Source: Chlorokybus atmophyticus (lineage: Eukaryota; Streptophyta; Chlorokybophyceae; Chlorokybales; Chlorokybaceae). From it: a stretch of DNA of 64,000 nucleotides. The notes below the pieces were generated by a model. That model saw only the letters and a program-made list of their open reading frames with translations. It was not told the origin of the DNA and ran no database searches. The position numbers and the translations under genes were made by a program. Of the stretch, positions 46,828 through 59,432 are shown in pieces; the first letter of the stretch is position 1, and every line of letters begins with the position of its first letter. The stretch lies in NCBI GenBank assembly GCA_009103225.1, contig RHPI01002910.1, positions 442,759-506,758 on the forward strand, in the 5' to 3' direction.

Positions 46828-49800
46828 CTACTTGGCAGGAACGCTAGGGTACAGTGGCACTGGCCCGTTACTACTACTCGGAGGTGGCACTGATAATGCC
46901 GGCGCGGTGTACGGGGGAAGCGCGGGTGTTGCTGGCGTCCTCGGTGGGGGAGGCGCCGCATACGTGGGCTGGGCTGGATACACTTGCTGCGGGGAGGCCA
47001 GTGGGTACGCCGTTGCAGGCTGCGGGGGATACACGGCGGGGTACTGAGCGTAGCCGGGAGGGTAGGGTGAGGCATAGCTTGACCGCTGGCCTTCAGTCTG
47101 CAGCCTCACCATGGTTTCCGACTGCAGCGAGGGGTGAACTGTGGGGATCATGTCCGCCTGCCACCGGCCGGTGCGGGCCTTGTTGCGCCGTCGGCAGCAC
47201 CAGCGCAGGAACGCGAGCGTGATGCAGATCAGCAGGGACACGCCCACGCCGATCAGCACGAAGAACACGATGGGATTGAGACCCAGCCTCCACCACTGCT
47301 GCTTCGTCGGCTGACCCGTGCACTGGCGGCTGTCACTCTCTGACTGACTGCTGAACTGCAGGTTGCTTGAGCTGCAGTCCAGCCTCCCACCGCAAGCCTT
47401 GTTGTACGAGTCGCACGCGGATTTGCACGTTCTTAGCCTGCTGACACCATCACTATCGCAGCGCTGCAATGACAGCTGCCACCACAGAGTATACTATCAA
47501 TAGCCATGGACAGCACGTTGAGGCTCGAAGTATGGCAGATGCAAACTAATACACGTATGCAAGGAGCATTGTTACTACCAGCAGCGACCTGTGTGCAAGT
47601 GCGAACAGAACATACCCAGCACGCAAGGTTCTTGGCTGCTTTCTTGCAGTCTCCCCCGTTGATGAAAGAGATTCCTGTCGGTAGGAGAGTGTCGTAGTTT
47701 GTTTGTATTGTGGTTGTCTCCAGCTGCTCAAGAACGCTTGGGTCCGATGGTGCGCAGTAGGTCGCCGAGTTGTTGAGGGCAATGGTGTCTGCGCAGAAGC
47801 TAAGTGAAGACTCCAGGCTGGTGGCGTTCGTGCAGGTGTAGCCTTGATACGAGGAGCAGCGGAATTTGCAGACGCCGTCCACACATGTGCCACCGTTGAT
47901 CGCACAGTTGGAATCACAAACCTCTGCATAAAACATGCCACTTGTTCAGAACAACATGATGATGCTTTCTCAATCGCAGCTAACGCGCAAAACAGTCTCA
48001 TCTAACAGTGCAATAACTTGACAACACAACAGGTGTCACATCAAGCAAGAGTTGTGTTTGCTGCTGCACAGTGGACTCACTTGTCGAGCAATCAATGCCA
48101 GTGTAGCCGCTCCTACAAACGCAGCTACCAGATGAGGAGCAGTCGCCATTGCCACTGCACCCGTTTGGACAATTGCCTGAACATATTACGTTTGAGACAC
48201 GGATCAAGATAAGCGACATATAACACAAACAAAAAACATGGACATGCACAACCCACCGTAGCTGCAGTCAGCGCCCTGGAAGCCATCATAACAGATACAC
48301 GTGTTATTCACGCAATTGCCCTGCTGGCTGCAGCTGTTGGGACAACCACCCAGAGCGTCATACACAGTGCAAATAGATACTGCGGGTGGGCAGGTGACAG
48401 ACCCTGCACGCAAACGGGCCCGACGGTTTACATGAGCGCTGAGGGCTTTAACACTGTACAACAGTTCACAAGACAACGTGAGGAAACCCATGGTATAACA
48501 AAAGTTCACGCACAGCAAGCACTGTTTTTTAACATACTCGCATAACACACTTAAGGGAACTACTCAATGCAAGCAAGATGACAGATGATAGAGGCAGCAG
48601 CTGCGTCTCAGTTTTGATATGCACTGCGTGTGCTGACCCGAGAACCCTGTGAAGGTGACTGTGCCGCCTTCTGTAGGACACTGGGCCCAGTTGCCACCAG
48701 CTGATACCTGCAGGAACGACGGGCACAACATCAGACAGCTCCTCATGGCATGATACCTGCAAGACAGCCACTCACAAAGACTCACCTGCAGGGTGCTGTT
48801 GTCAAGGCAGCGGGTCTGATAGCATCCCAGCGAGGGGGTTCCCGAACCACGCGACACACCGCTCTTAGCCAAAGTGCTTCCAAAGCACCTGAAGTGACAC
48901 AGGGCATACCAGTCATGACATGCGGTGAAAAGTGTGCATACCATGACATTGTTATGCTGGTGCTAATAAGCTAACCGGCAGTTGGGACACGTCAGCTCCC
49001 CAAGATTGGGATCCCCACCACTGCCACCACTCAGGCAAGTATCGCCGTTGCCGGATTCAACATAAGGGCAGTAGTCTGCGTAGGGATCACGGCCGCCTGC
49101 AAACCCAATGCGCGACATGTTATGGCTCTGAGACATGCTGCACAGATTGTGGAGACAAGTGACCCATGCTTCTCACCCACGTCCGGCTGCGAGAAATACT
49201 GCGAGTTGCGAGGTAGGTCTCCGTTATATGTCACAATGTCACAATACCCGAGACCAGACCTGAAACAAACCACATGTGTTGCAATATTGAACACAGGTCA
49301 AGTTGATCACCAGGCTGATCGCGCTTGCATGGAAAAGTGTCATTATTACCTGTCTGCTGTGCATTGAGGGCTGTTGTTGGATGTGCAGAAGTACGCAGCA
49401 CCCCACTTGTTGCAGCGCTGCGTGACAAAAGTCGCCCCCTGCCCGGCGCCCCACAGCAAGTAGTCCGCTTGGCTGCCAGAAGTACCCATTGTTGCACTGC
49501 AAAGTGGCTCTACACAACAGCAAACGCTTGTAAGAACAAGCCATGTGTACCTGAAGTTGGCAGTGTACCAGCCGCTGTCTTGCAGCAGTGCTAGCGTCAA
49601 AACAGATGTCACGGAGTCGTCGGAGATGGTGCCTGTCATGAGCTCATTGTGCAGCAGGCGTTTCTCCCAATGCGAGCCTGCAAACAGCACCAAATGAGCC
49701 CCAGGCAATGCAAAAGCGAAGCAGCAAGCCCTAAGCAATGAACAAATTATAAACCTGCAGTGCCTGAGCCGCCTCCATCCTCCAACTCTATGCCAGGAAA

Positions 49801-51446
49801 TGATGCCGTATCCATCTGAAGTACGCAGGCCCATCAGTGATGCCTTATGAAAAGCTTCAGCTGGTTACATCTACCAATGACGGATGGACTTCCATATGCC
49901 TGGAGCGCATACAGCAAGTCAATGGCAACTGACTGTACCGCAAAGTGTTGAGCTCCGCGCGCCATCACGTTCGGAGTCACCACGCGCGTCACTTGCTTGC
50001 CAAGGTTGCTGTCATATATACTTACTGTAACCTGGGTGAGACACACATGCTGTGGGTTAGCAGCGCTGCGGCATAGAGCAGAACATGCTAGGCAACATGC
50101 ACCTGTGGTTGCAGCTGCTTGGTTGAGCCGACTCGGTAAGAATCGAATGCGCTCGGGTCAAAACCCAAGACATGTGTGATCTGCGATGCAGAAAGAAGAA
50201 TGAGTCGCACATGCCATCCAACATTGCACAATGCAGGTGTCGTTGACAGCTGACGCTTGACTCACTTCATGCCGCAATGTCTTTAGGAGAAGGTTGTTTG
50301 CCGATGAGTCGCCAACATATTGCGGCCCAACATTGACTTGACCTGCAGAACGTACACAACAACCCAGAATGAGCCCCGACAACTCACTCGCACCAACAGG
50401 CTAACAGAGTGTGTTACAAGCGAACCTGCAACGGCGCGGCCCCACTGATCGCGCTCACAGCCGACAGCCCAAGCCAATGTGCTTCCAGTTGTCGGCCGAG
50501 CAGTAACAAACAGAACTAGATCGGCATTCGCAACGCCAGCTGGCCAACCCATGGTTGTGTCAGCAGCCACCAACATGCATGCATATCAAGCGAGTATGGC
50601 AAATACACTGATAAGAGGACATAGTCACTTACTGCTGGAGAATGAGCTCGGCACGTTCACACCACCATCCAACCCGCACGCACTATTGCTGCTCAGCTTA
50701 AGGTTGCCGGTGATGGGGTTGACTAGGAGCGTCCTCTCCCACCAAGTCACAACGGTACTCATTGCCTGTGTCAGCAAACAGTTATACATAAAGCAAAAGA
50801 CGTAAAGTGCTGCTGAAACTGATACTGCGGGTTTCCTGCATACAAGAGCGGACTGCACCTGCTGCAAAGCCGTCCTCTTCGCGCTGTTCATAACATCAGC
50901 AGCCAAACAGGTGTAATAGCAGTCCTGATACACCTGCTGGCTGTCTGAACAGACAGCCGATGGCGAGCTTGGGTTATCAACCTGCAGTACAACAAACATG
51001 AGTAAGGTATACATTTCGCGAACAATGCTTGAATGGCATGCTATCTACACGCGCTAAGTCATGTAGTGATGACGCAAGTCAACAATCAAAAGTGAAACAA
51101 AGTCTACCCAACATACCGCGACAACATCTCCGGCGTTCAAACAATCGCGGCCTGCCAGGGTCCCCAGCTGGTCATAATTTATGACAATTCGGAGTTGCGC
51201 CCATGTATTTGGATCGCTGCCTTGCTGCAAGCGCCGTCCGGTTGACAACACGCTCGTGTTGGAGCTCCAGCTGTCGCTATACTGCTGGTGCGCTACACTG
51301 TACAACGGTAGCCCGCGCTCGCGTCTTGTCTGTACAATGCGATCATGTATGCATGAATGCGAATGTGCATCCACGCAAGTCAATAACAATAGGGAGACGA
51401 GTACAAGGACGCCAGCCGCGTAGTCCTGCGCAGCCATACGACGCAT
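46828..51446 (-). CDS. Leishmanolysin-like (M8) membrane metalloprotease with EGF-like modules
   Basis: Eighteen exons: 51117-51446, 50859-50981, 50633-50765, 50426-50539, 50266-50342, 50103-50180, 49939-50031, 49755-49815, 49551-49677, 49350-49496, 49177-49259, 48976-49096, 48786-48888, 48638-48707, 48257-48403, 48081-48176, 47616-47923, 46828-47463. They give 948 aa in frame. A signal peptide ([15 protein letters not shown]) precedes the M8-typical HSCIHD. The zinc motif [11 protein letters not shown] is split by the intron between 50266 and 50180. The third histidine and Met-turn are in [25 protein letters not shown] and a run of CxxC segments follow. Two EGF-like modules ([37 protein letters not shown]) and a third Cys-rich region lead to one membrane helix ([20 protein letters not shown]) and a Pro/Tyr-rich cytoplasmic tail. 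It is likely a cell-surface or secretory-pathway endopeptidase; the substrate is unknown. MAAQD at 51437 is an alternative start. Confidence 0.93.
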
Positions 51447-52906
51447 GCATAAGCTTCTTATACCCAGTCTGAGTGTGTGTGTGCAGTTATTCCTCTCCCC
51501 CCCCCCCCTCTTACCAGTGGAAACCAAAACAATAACCCTCCAAAACACACACGTGCACGCGCGCACACGAGGGGGGGTGGGGGGATAACTAGTTGGGCTA
51601 CGTGCAAGTCATACACACCACCAAGAGTGCAGCTCAAGCCTTGCGCGCATACGCATGCAGCTGTATGTGTGCTCACCATGAGATGAGGCAACCGTATATC
51701 GAGGCCAGTCGACCTCCAACACCGACCAAAAGTATAAACCACCACGTTTGGTGCAGGCCTAAGTACCTCACCTGCAAGGAGGGACATCACAGCGGGTCAA
51801 TAAACAAGTTCGCTCAGAGTAACACTCATGGCTTTGTTTTCACACCAGCAGCACGAATGATGTGGATAATATGGATGTGGATAATTACACGATGAGGCCG
51901 TCATACGCAGGCCAAAAAGGCTTGCATGCCGGAGCTGAAAACTACGTCAACCCGCTGTGGTCAATGCAACACTGTCTAACACAGCATGAACCACTAATGC
52001 ATTTTCCAAAGACAGCAAGACAGATTGCGGGTAATCTTGTGTATAATTGTACCACCTCGTCTTGTGTGTCACTAGGTCAAAGACCAGAGCTAGATCACAC
52101 CTTGTAGCTTACAGCTGATAGCTGACAGCTGGCAACCTAACAGGCGCAAGCTTCTCCACAGCAGCAGCGAATGTAAGGCAGGGGCTAGGAATCAAGGCGA
52201 CGGAGCTTCAACTTCCAGACGTATGTCCACAAATAAAAGCCCAACATGGATACCGGTGACCTCGCCGCCGCCGCCGCCGCCTCCACCACCACCGCCGCCG
52301 CCGCCGCCACCGCCGTCGCCGCCGCTTGGACTGCTGTGCGCTGAGTGTGTTACGTGCCGCTGTTTGACAGCGCCAACAGCAACATTCGACTTTAGGGTAC
52401 CACACTTGGACGCAATTAGGCGTCGGATGAAGCCAAGCAAATGCCACACCAAGTCGAGAAAGGTGACAGGCTTCGGCTACAAGCATGTGACCAGTTGAAT
52501 TACGACTGAGTGTCACTGACATGACTTATCACCCCTTCGACCAGTGATAGATAGCCACTTCGTCATCGGTGAAATAATCATGAACGCTGTCATTATTATG
52601 TCACGTTGTCTGCGCGGACCGATTGGGCACGTCGGTAGTCGGCGACCACATGAGAGGCGGTCGCCGACAGTCGAGTTGTGTACTGCCGACAGATCAGGTG
52701 TCGGCGCATAACCGGTTACAGTGTAAGGTTGTGGAACAGAATGCATAAGCTGGGTGATTGAGGCTGGCGGTGGCGGTGGTGGCGGAGGAGCAGGAAGAGG
52801 AGGAGGTGGAGGTGACCACAAGCAGGAGGGTACGGTGCCACATACCAACCAGACAACGATGCGGTTTGATACCTTGCCGGCATGGTGGTAGCCAAACCGG
52901 GCAAGC
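51447..52906. other. Divergent intergenic region with C-runs and a CCG repeat
   Basis: The region separates the M8 protease and the TAPT1-like gene. It contains C/G homopolymer runs at about 51499-51509 and 51571-51582, and a CCG/CCA trinucleotide tract at about 52260-52325. Plus-strand frames at 51862-52107 and 52223-52498 (a polyproline run caused by the repeat) have no splice or domain support. Promoters for both genes should lie here. Confidence 0.5.
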
Positions 52907-55900
52907 ATGGCGGTGGCCATGGGAAGGGTAAGGGCAGAGGAGGCAGAGGAGCGGCGGCGGCAGCTCATCGGTAAGTTGGCTTTGCAAAATTGTGTGCCAC
53001 TCAGTAATCTTGTACGCGATGCAGTGTTCATGCTTCACAGCACTGCCATGCATGTGTCTCGGTCCGTTGTTAACCGCTGCGCACTGGCACTGGGTTGACT
53101 GGCTGCCTTCACTGCTGATCACAGTAAGCAACCGAGAGTGCTTGCATTTGCTCCGACAACTTATAATGCTACGGTGAAATGGCTCGGAAAGTTTGTTGCA
53201 GATTGTGTATTGAAGCCTTGCAACTTCTTCTGTTATTGTAGTAAGAGAGAGTTGGGATATGCAAGCACGCATTGCAACAGAATGATGGCACGCACTGCTG
53301 TACAGTCAATAGCGCCATACAGCATTGACCTCACTGTGATTTGCAATGCAGTGACAGCGATAGCAGCGCTGGGCCGTCACAGCAACTTGCAGCACAAGCG
53401 CCTGAACAGCTGCCGCCGCTGCAGCGGCCAGTGCGATCGGCAGTCTCTTTCTCGGAGCATAGCTCCTTTGCTGCGATTGGCGCATCCTTAGCTGGCCTGG
53501 TTACAGCTACGAAGCCGTTGTCTGCACCAGCAGTCAAAGCCATGTCTAACGAAGCACAAGCCTTCAGTAAACTGGGCCGACCGACAGCATTACTGTTTCC
53601 AGCTCTTCCAGCTGTCGATAACAGCCATGTGGTACACCACGCATGGGTTGGGTGCATGCAAGCAACCACTGTTTGATGTTGCAGTTATGTAACACATGTG
53701 TTGTATATGTGGTCCAGAGCCCGACAGAGGTTTCTTCCTCCCTTGTAACGCCTCCTGCGAAGGGTAAACCACCAAGGCCGGGCCCCCTCATGCGTCAGAA
53801 TGGCACGCTGAGAGATGAAGTGGATCGCATCAATGAGCCGGTGTTTCCTTGTTCACCGAGGTCTCCAAGAGCAGTGCGTCCAGGTACCCTCCCATATCAA
53901 ACTATGGGCATCAACAACATGTGCAACACAAATTTCGGTATGTCGCTGAGGTTGTTGAGGTTTTGCATTGTTGTGGTAAGGAAGCATCCATTACGCTGCA
54001 GAAAGACCACTGCCAGAGCCTGTTTCGTGGCGAGATTACATCGGCAAAGAGCTTACCAGTGGCACGCTGACGCATGTTGAACAACGACCCCGCGGTCCAT
54101 CTGCACGCCATCGGGTGTACAACACCATTCTCCATGTGCCCAGACGTGTTGAACAGGTTTTAACTTCAACCTTCCACCTTACAACTGTCACCTCTTAATG
54201 TCTACCTTCGGCTTGCTAGCTGATTCTGTGAGGCCTGCTGACATGTGACATGTGGCTACACAGTTTCTGCTGATGGCCGCGATGCTCAATTACGACGCTT
54301 GTACAGCCTTGTTTACCATTTTGCCCATCAAAGTTTGCCTTCACCTTTTCCAACTGCCTTCACAGATATTGTACGCAACCTTTGCTCTTTGCTCGGTGGT
54401 GCTGACAGATGCCTTGAGCTTATCTGAGTGCTGACAGATCACGCAAGCGCCCGAGTGCGGATCAGATCAGTGACTTGCTATGCTTCTTCATTGTTGTCTT
54501 CGTTTCCATATCTCTGCAACGCCTTGGTATGACATTTGCTTGCTGCAATAGTTAACTGCGCGTATGTTCTATTACATCTGTATATCACACTGTAGCAGCT
54601 GCGTCCTTATTTTACTTTTGTTTAATGACAGAGATTAGTTTTCTCTACCATTGGATCAAAGGCCAAGAGTATATAAAGCTGTACGTCATTTACAACATGT
54701 TTGAGGTGGGTGTTCTTCATGATAAGTGCAAGTGGCATGAAGGATGTACAAGCTGTGGATATATTCCATGGTTAACCTGGCTTTTGTGGCATGGCAGATA
54801 GTGGACAAGCTGTGCTGCTCCTTCAACACGGCTGTCCTCGAGGCCATGCTCATCAGTGCCTCCAACGCAGCATCCCCTTACCTAACGTCAGCAACAGATG
54901 CATCCATAAAGCTTGCGCTGGATTCTGCTGTGGCAACAGCGGCAGTCTTTATCCACTCAACAACCATTCTAATGCAGGTGTGCGACTGGCGCTTTGCAGA
55001 TGGTAGTCATCAACAAGATCTGATGAAACCCAGCAACATGTGTTTTGCAGGCTATAACCCTCAACGTCGCCATCAACAGCCACAGCAACGCTCTGCTGAC
55101 TGTGCTGATCAGCAACAACTTTGTTGAAATCAAGGGCAATGTATTTAAGAAGATGTCGCGCGAGAACCTGCACAAAGTTGCTTGCATGGATGCCGTGGAG
55201 CGCTTCCACTTGAGCGTCTGCCTCTTGTTTGTTCTCGTGCAAAACATATTGAGGTATGCATTAGTGCTGGTGCGTTGTGCGTAGTTTGCTGCTGTTGCAC
55301 GTCCATTCTTATAAGAATGCATGCGTGGATGGTGACTGCCTTGTGGATTGTGGTTTACAATTTGTTTTCTGAAGCTGGTTCCTTTTGGTGGTTTCAGCGT
55401 TGCACCAGGCGATCTAACGACGTGGGGTGAGACAATACCATGGGTGTTGCAGCTATGTGGCAATGCTTGCCTGGTCATCGGTGCAGAAGTGCTGGTGGAC
55501 ATTGTCAAGCACGCTTTCCTCGCCAACTTCAATGACATTGAGCCGGGCACGTACAGCGAGTACCTGCAGGAGCTTTGTTACCGGGTTGCAACCTCGCAGT
55601 CACATCATGTTCACCGGACTCTCAACTTTGTGCCTTTGGCACCTGCGTGTGTGGTAAACAGCGGCTTTGCCTCAACCCATCGCTATTCCCAAGGCCTTAC
55701 TACGACTGAAGCTAACTGCTTTTGTGTGCAGGTTATTCGGATACTGATGCGTTTGTTCAGGGCAGTGAAGTGGAAAAAGTCCTCCCTTTTCCAAAACTGC
55801 CTGTATGTGTCCACTTGGCTTGCAGGATGGCTATTGCTATTCTGTAGTAAGCTAGTGGTGGGCTTTTTACTGCAGCTGTACGCAAGGGCGTATTTGAGAC

Positions 55901-55935
55901 GGCATCAGACATCAGAGAAAGCACATCATCTGTAG
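52907..55935 (+). CDS. TAPT1: TAPT1/POD1 family membrane protein
   Basis: Twelve exons: 52907-52970, 53125-53173, 53352-53631, 53718-53883, 54002-54156, 54264-54370, 54438-54526, 54632-54705, 54798-54977, 55051-55253, 55398-55653, 55732-55935. They give 608 aa in frame. The first about 190 residues are variable and Ser/Pro-rich. The conserved domain starts WRDYIGKELTSG, RVYNTILHVP, continues with FLLMAAMLNYDACTALFTIL, EISFLYHWIKGQEYIKLYVI, YNMFEIVDKLCCSF, SNNFVEIKGNVFKKMSRENL, VDIVKHAFLANFNDIEPGTY, and ends with LNFVPLAPACVVIRILMRLF and a final helix. This is the TAPT1 pattern with several membrane helices. In Arabidopsis POD1 acts in the ER in pollen-tube guidance and embryo patterning; animal TAPT1 affects cilia and the Golgi. 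The donor of exon 3 (53631) is the least certain. An ER or Golgi role is inferred from family. Confidence 0.93.
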
Positions 55936-58900
55936 CATCTATAAAGTCAGCATTCCAAAGGCATGCAAACCGTGCTCTGTACATTGTCGTGCTCATCTCG
56001 AGCACTTAGCGTAGTCAGTACATTTGCATGTTATGAAATACATTCTATGTGATGCAAACTTATTGTGATTGGTTTGTAAAGGTAACTTGTCGCGATGGGT
56101 TTGTTTTGTCCTTATGCTTAGTGCTTTGGACTTTTGTACACATCAGGATCTTTGTATGCATTGGATTGGTTCCTCTTCTATGCTGGCAGACGGATAGGCT
56201 AGTTGCATCATGCGGCATATGTGCATTTATGGGCTGTGCCACACATGCTCAATCATGCAATGCCACGCCCAAAGCAAGCCAAGCAAGCAAACACACCAAT
56301 AATTAGCTATATACATTAGAGGGTTGGTTAGGGGCCTGACTCAACCAATGCCACTAAGTGCAAGCAGCGGCATTAGCGAGGGTGGACTGAATGACGAGGG
56401 AAACGACACAGCAGGTGCACACGCAGTAGACATTGGCACTACCTGCATGCTTGTCAGTTGTTGTATGCCAATTTACGCGGATAACATAGTACCTTGAATA
56501 AGGTCATTCGAGAAGAAAATTGCAGATTCTATAAATGTACACATGTTTGTGAGTGGTTGTTGTGCATGGCATGTTCACATAGATTTGCATGTGGTTTGTC
56601 CTGGTGTTGTTTTGGAGTGTGGAAGTCTAGGTTGTAAGCTTTGCTTGGGCCCCCCGCCAAATTGATTGTTGCTTGCCTGTTGTGCTTGTCTTGTAATTGC
56701 TTGCTACATCATATGTGCACGCACATTTACCCATCAAGTGTACATGATATGCGCAATGTTGTCATGAACGGACATCACCCGGAGCATACCAACCAACTGT
56801 CAAGCACACTCGAACACCACCATCGGGCTATATACACCGCTAGTGCTTTGCGCATTTCGAATGTTTGCTATGTGTGAGTTCCTTGCGTCTTGTACTCCAC
56901 TGTATGCATATATTATGCATCAATTTGCATATCATGTACAGATCATGCAATGCAAGCATAATGTGCCAGCAACAACAGCGGGCGCAGCAAGCAAAGGCAG
57001 GTAAAGCACAAAGAGTTAACCCCCAAAAGCCATATGCTGTAACTTCACTACGTATTGTTTGTGTATGCAGCGCTGTGTGATAAGACAGCATGGACTGTGT
57101 GACTGACCCAATGAGCATACAGAATGCATTGTGGGCAATTATTAATGTTATATACTTGAATATTTATAGTATTGATGTATAAAAGTTATAAACTACGTGT
57201 TTTGTGCAGGTCATGTTTTAACAATGAGATACGTGGTATTTGTTACCTATGATTAGTAATAACTTGCAATATTAAAAACACATGTACATGTCAACTATGC
57301 AAATGTAAATATCAATTACACTTGGACAACCATTGTATTATGCACACATCATTTGCAACCTAAAGCCGTTATCATCAAGACCATGGCAATGTGCTTTGCC
57401 TTTAATTTAGCACTTATACACATGCATTCCAATGTCGCAAATGCAACAGTTTATATACACATGCATCGCACCCAACCGCAAGGCAAAGCACTCAGCAATT
57501 CGTTACATGTCGGTATTGAACGTCTATATATAATAATTACGTAGTTGCGCAATTTCGTGAGAGTTTGCAATAATGTATGCATCTTGTGCTATCAACAAGA
57601 TGCATGGCAAATGTAAAAGAATGGAGAGAATAAAAAGAGGTTTTCAGCAAAGACACTTATGTACCAACGTTTGTATAACATGCAGCCTTACTTGGAACAT
57701 TGCATTGATTGATTATGAGTTGACGTTGATTGCTATAAGCATTGGCTTTCAGGCCTTCTTGCATCTTGCAATTGGGCACAGCCAGGAAAGGGGGAATGTT
57801 GCTTTTGATCTCCGTGAACGTGCACTACAGTTGCTCAATGCTTATAACACCCGAGATCCTCACTCTCACATCGCGGGAGACGCGTGCACGTCGCGACACG
57901 CATAGCACGTGCATCTGGAAAGATGTCGAAGACGACAACGCCAACGACGATGGCTGCAGCCTGCAGCCCAGCATAGCACGGCCGCAGACCCGGCTCCGTG
58001 ATTGACCGATGCATCAAACCCACAACCCCAATCATCCCATCCCACCGCTTCCCAACCAATTGACCGCATTGACGCCAGCCTTCATCCGATTCACTTACTT
58101 GAATCACAGGTTGTGAATCACAGGTTGTCACGCACTGGAACCAAGTGAATCATCACATGCCCGTTTCTCTGTGTCTGACCGTCGCTCTTCCGCTTCCTTC
58201 TCTTTCGCGCCTGCGTCGCCCCGAATCTTCCCTGCCAGACATACGTGGCCAACCGCCTGCGAATCAGTGCAGAAACTGGAATCTCTCTCGCAACCGTCAG
58301 CCTAACCGCTCACAGTGAACTGCCGACCGGCATTTTGCTCGATGTCATTGTATTTTGCTTGTAGAAGCGGCGGGAAGGTAGGTGGATATCTGTATTGTTT
58401 CCAGTCAGCGAACTGAGGCTGTCAGCCAACGTGAAGGTGCAGCACGGAGGATTCCCCCGCGGCTTCTCGTCGCGCGGTGCGAGGTCGCCCGCTTGGTCAG
58501 CGCCCGGGCACCGCGAGGGGGCCCATGTAAAACGCGTTAGTTTATTCAAAGGCAAACAAGCAAGGCAGGCTGAGCTTGGCCCCCCAAAGCTGATAACATA
58601 GCTGATAAGACGTGAGCGCGAATTGTTGCGTTTTCAAGGATTCCCCGATATTCCCTCAGAATCCTGCTTGACAGACAAGTGTGGAACCTATTGACTGTGT
58701 GACAGGTCAAGCGACCGGTTGGGCGCTGATGGAAAGCACCGGTCGCACCAACTGCGGCTGCCAGCTCCAAGACCGACCGTGCCGGCCGGAATCCTTGGCC
58801 TGGTCTATGGCGCAGGCAGCGGCGGCGGCAGCGGTGGTGGGGGAGGCGGCGGCGGTGTCATTGTCGTTGAGCTGCGTGCTGGGGACGCCTGGATCTGCTG

Positions 58901-59432
58901 TGGGAAGTAGCGCGTCGCTGGTTGTACGTAGCGTGCTGGAGAGGTGGACCGTTGGTTACCGCCTTGCTGCGGTGCGTGGCTGGATCAACTTGCCCTTAGC
59001 TAAGCCTGCGTGGGTTTGTTGTCGTAGGATCAGCTGGCGGACTGCTGTTTTGCATGGGTGATGCATAAGCTTGCAGCGTCTGTGCTTCAATGTACATGCT
59101 GCTTGTTGGAAAGCTGGCCACTCTGCTGCGGCACTGGTTTGCTTGTGTGTGCGTATGAGCAGAGTTTGCCACGGCGCCCGCTTCAGTATCTATGCCTGAA
59201 AGCGCTTCCCGTTGCTAGCATGCAGGGAGTTTTTTGATCAGCTGAGACACGTAGACGGCGGAGTGGCTGTGGAGCATGCGAAGCGTAGCATATGGTGCTG
59301 AAGCCTCGAGCACAACCAGCACAAGCAACTTCTCCCACGGCACTATTCTAGAGTATAGTCATAGACTTAGGTTGGGCAGCTATTGCCGCAGCTTTTGGTA
59401 TGGGGTAGTGAGCACCTGTTGTGGAAGTGCGG
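55936..59432. other. Long intergenic region, AT-rich then GC-rich
   Basis: 56040-57760 is AT-leaning with no exon-like frame. A 14-bp unit (TGAATCACAGGTTG) is tandemly doubled at about 58100-58127. 58430-58530 is rich in CpG (CCCGCGGCTTCTCGTCGCGCG) and could be a promoter or 5' leader of the transcription factor gene downstream. An Ala/Gly-rich frame near 58800-58920 could be an upstream exon of that gene, but no splice link was found. Confidence 0.4.

Noticed and set aside
52223..52498. Polyproline protein on the plus strand
   Set aside because: The proline run is simply the CCG repeat. No splice or domain support.
53849..54070. Alternative frame in the TAPT1 gene (YPPISNYGHQQHVQHKFRYV), first taken for a TFIIE-beta fragment
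   Set aside because: The true TAPT1 reading skips this part as an intron (53884-54001), and phases match only in that model.
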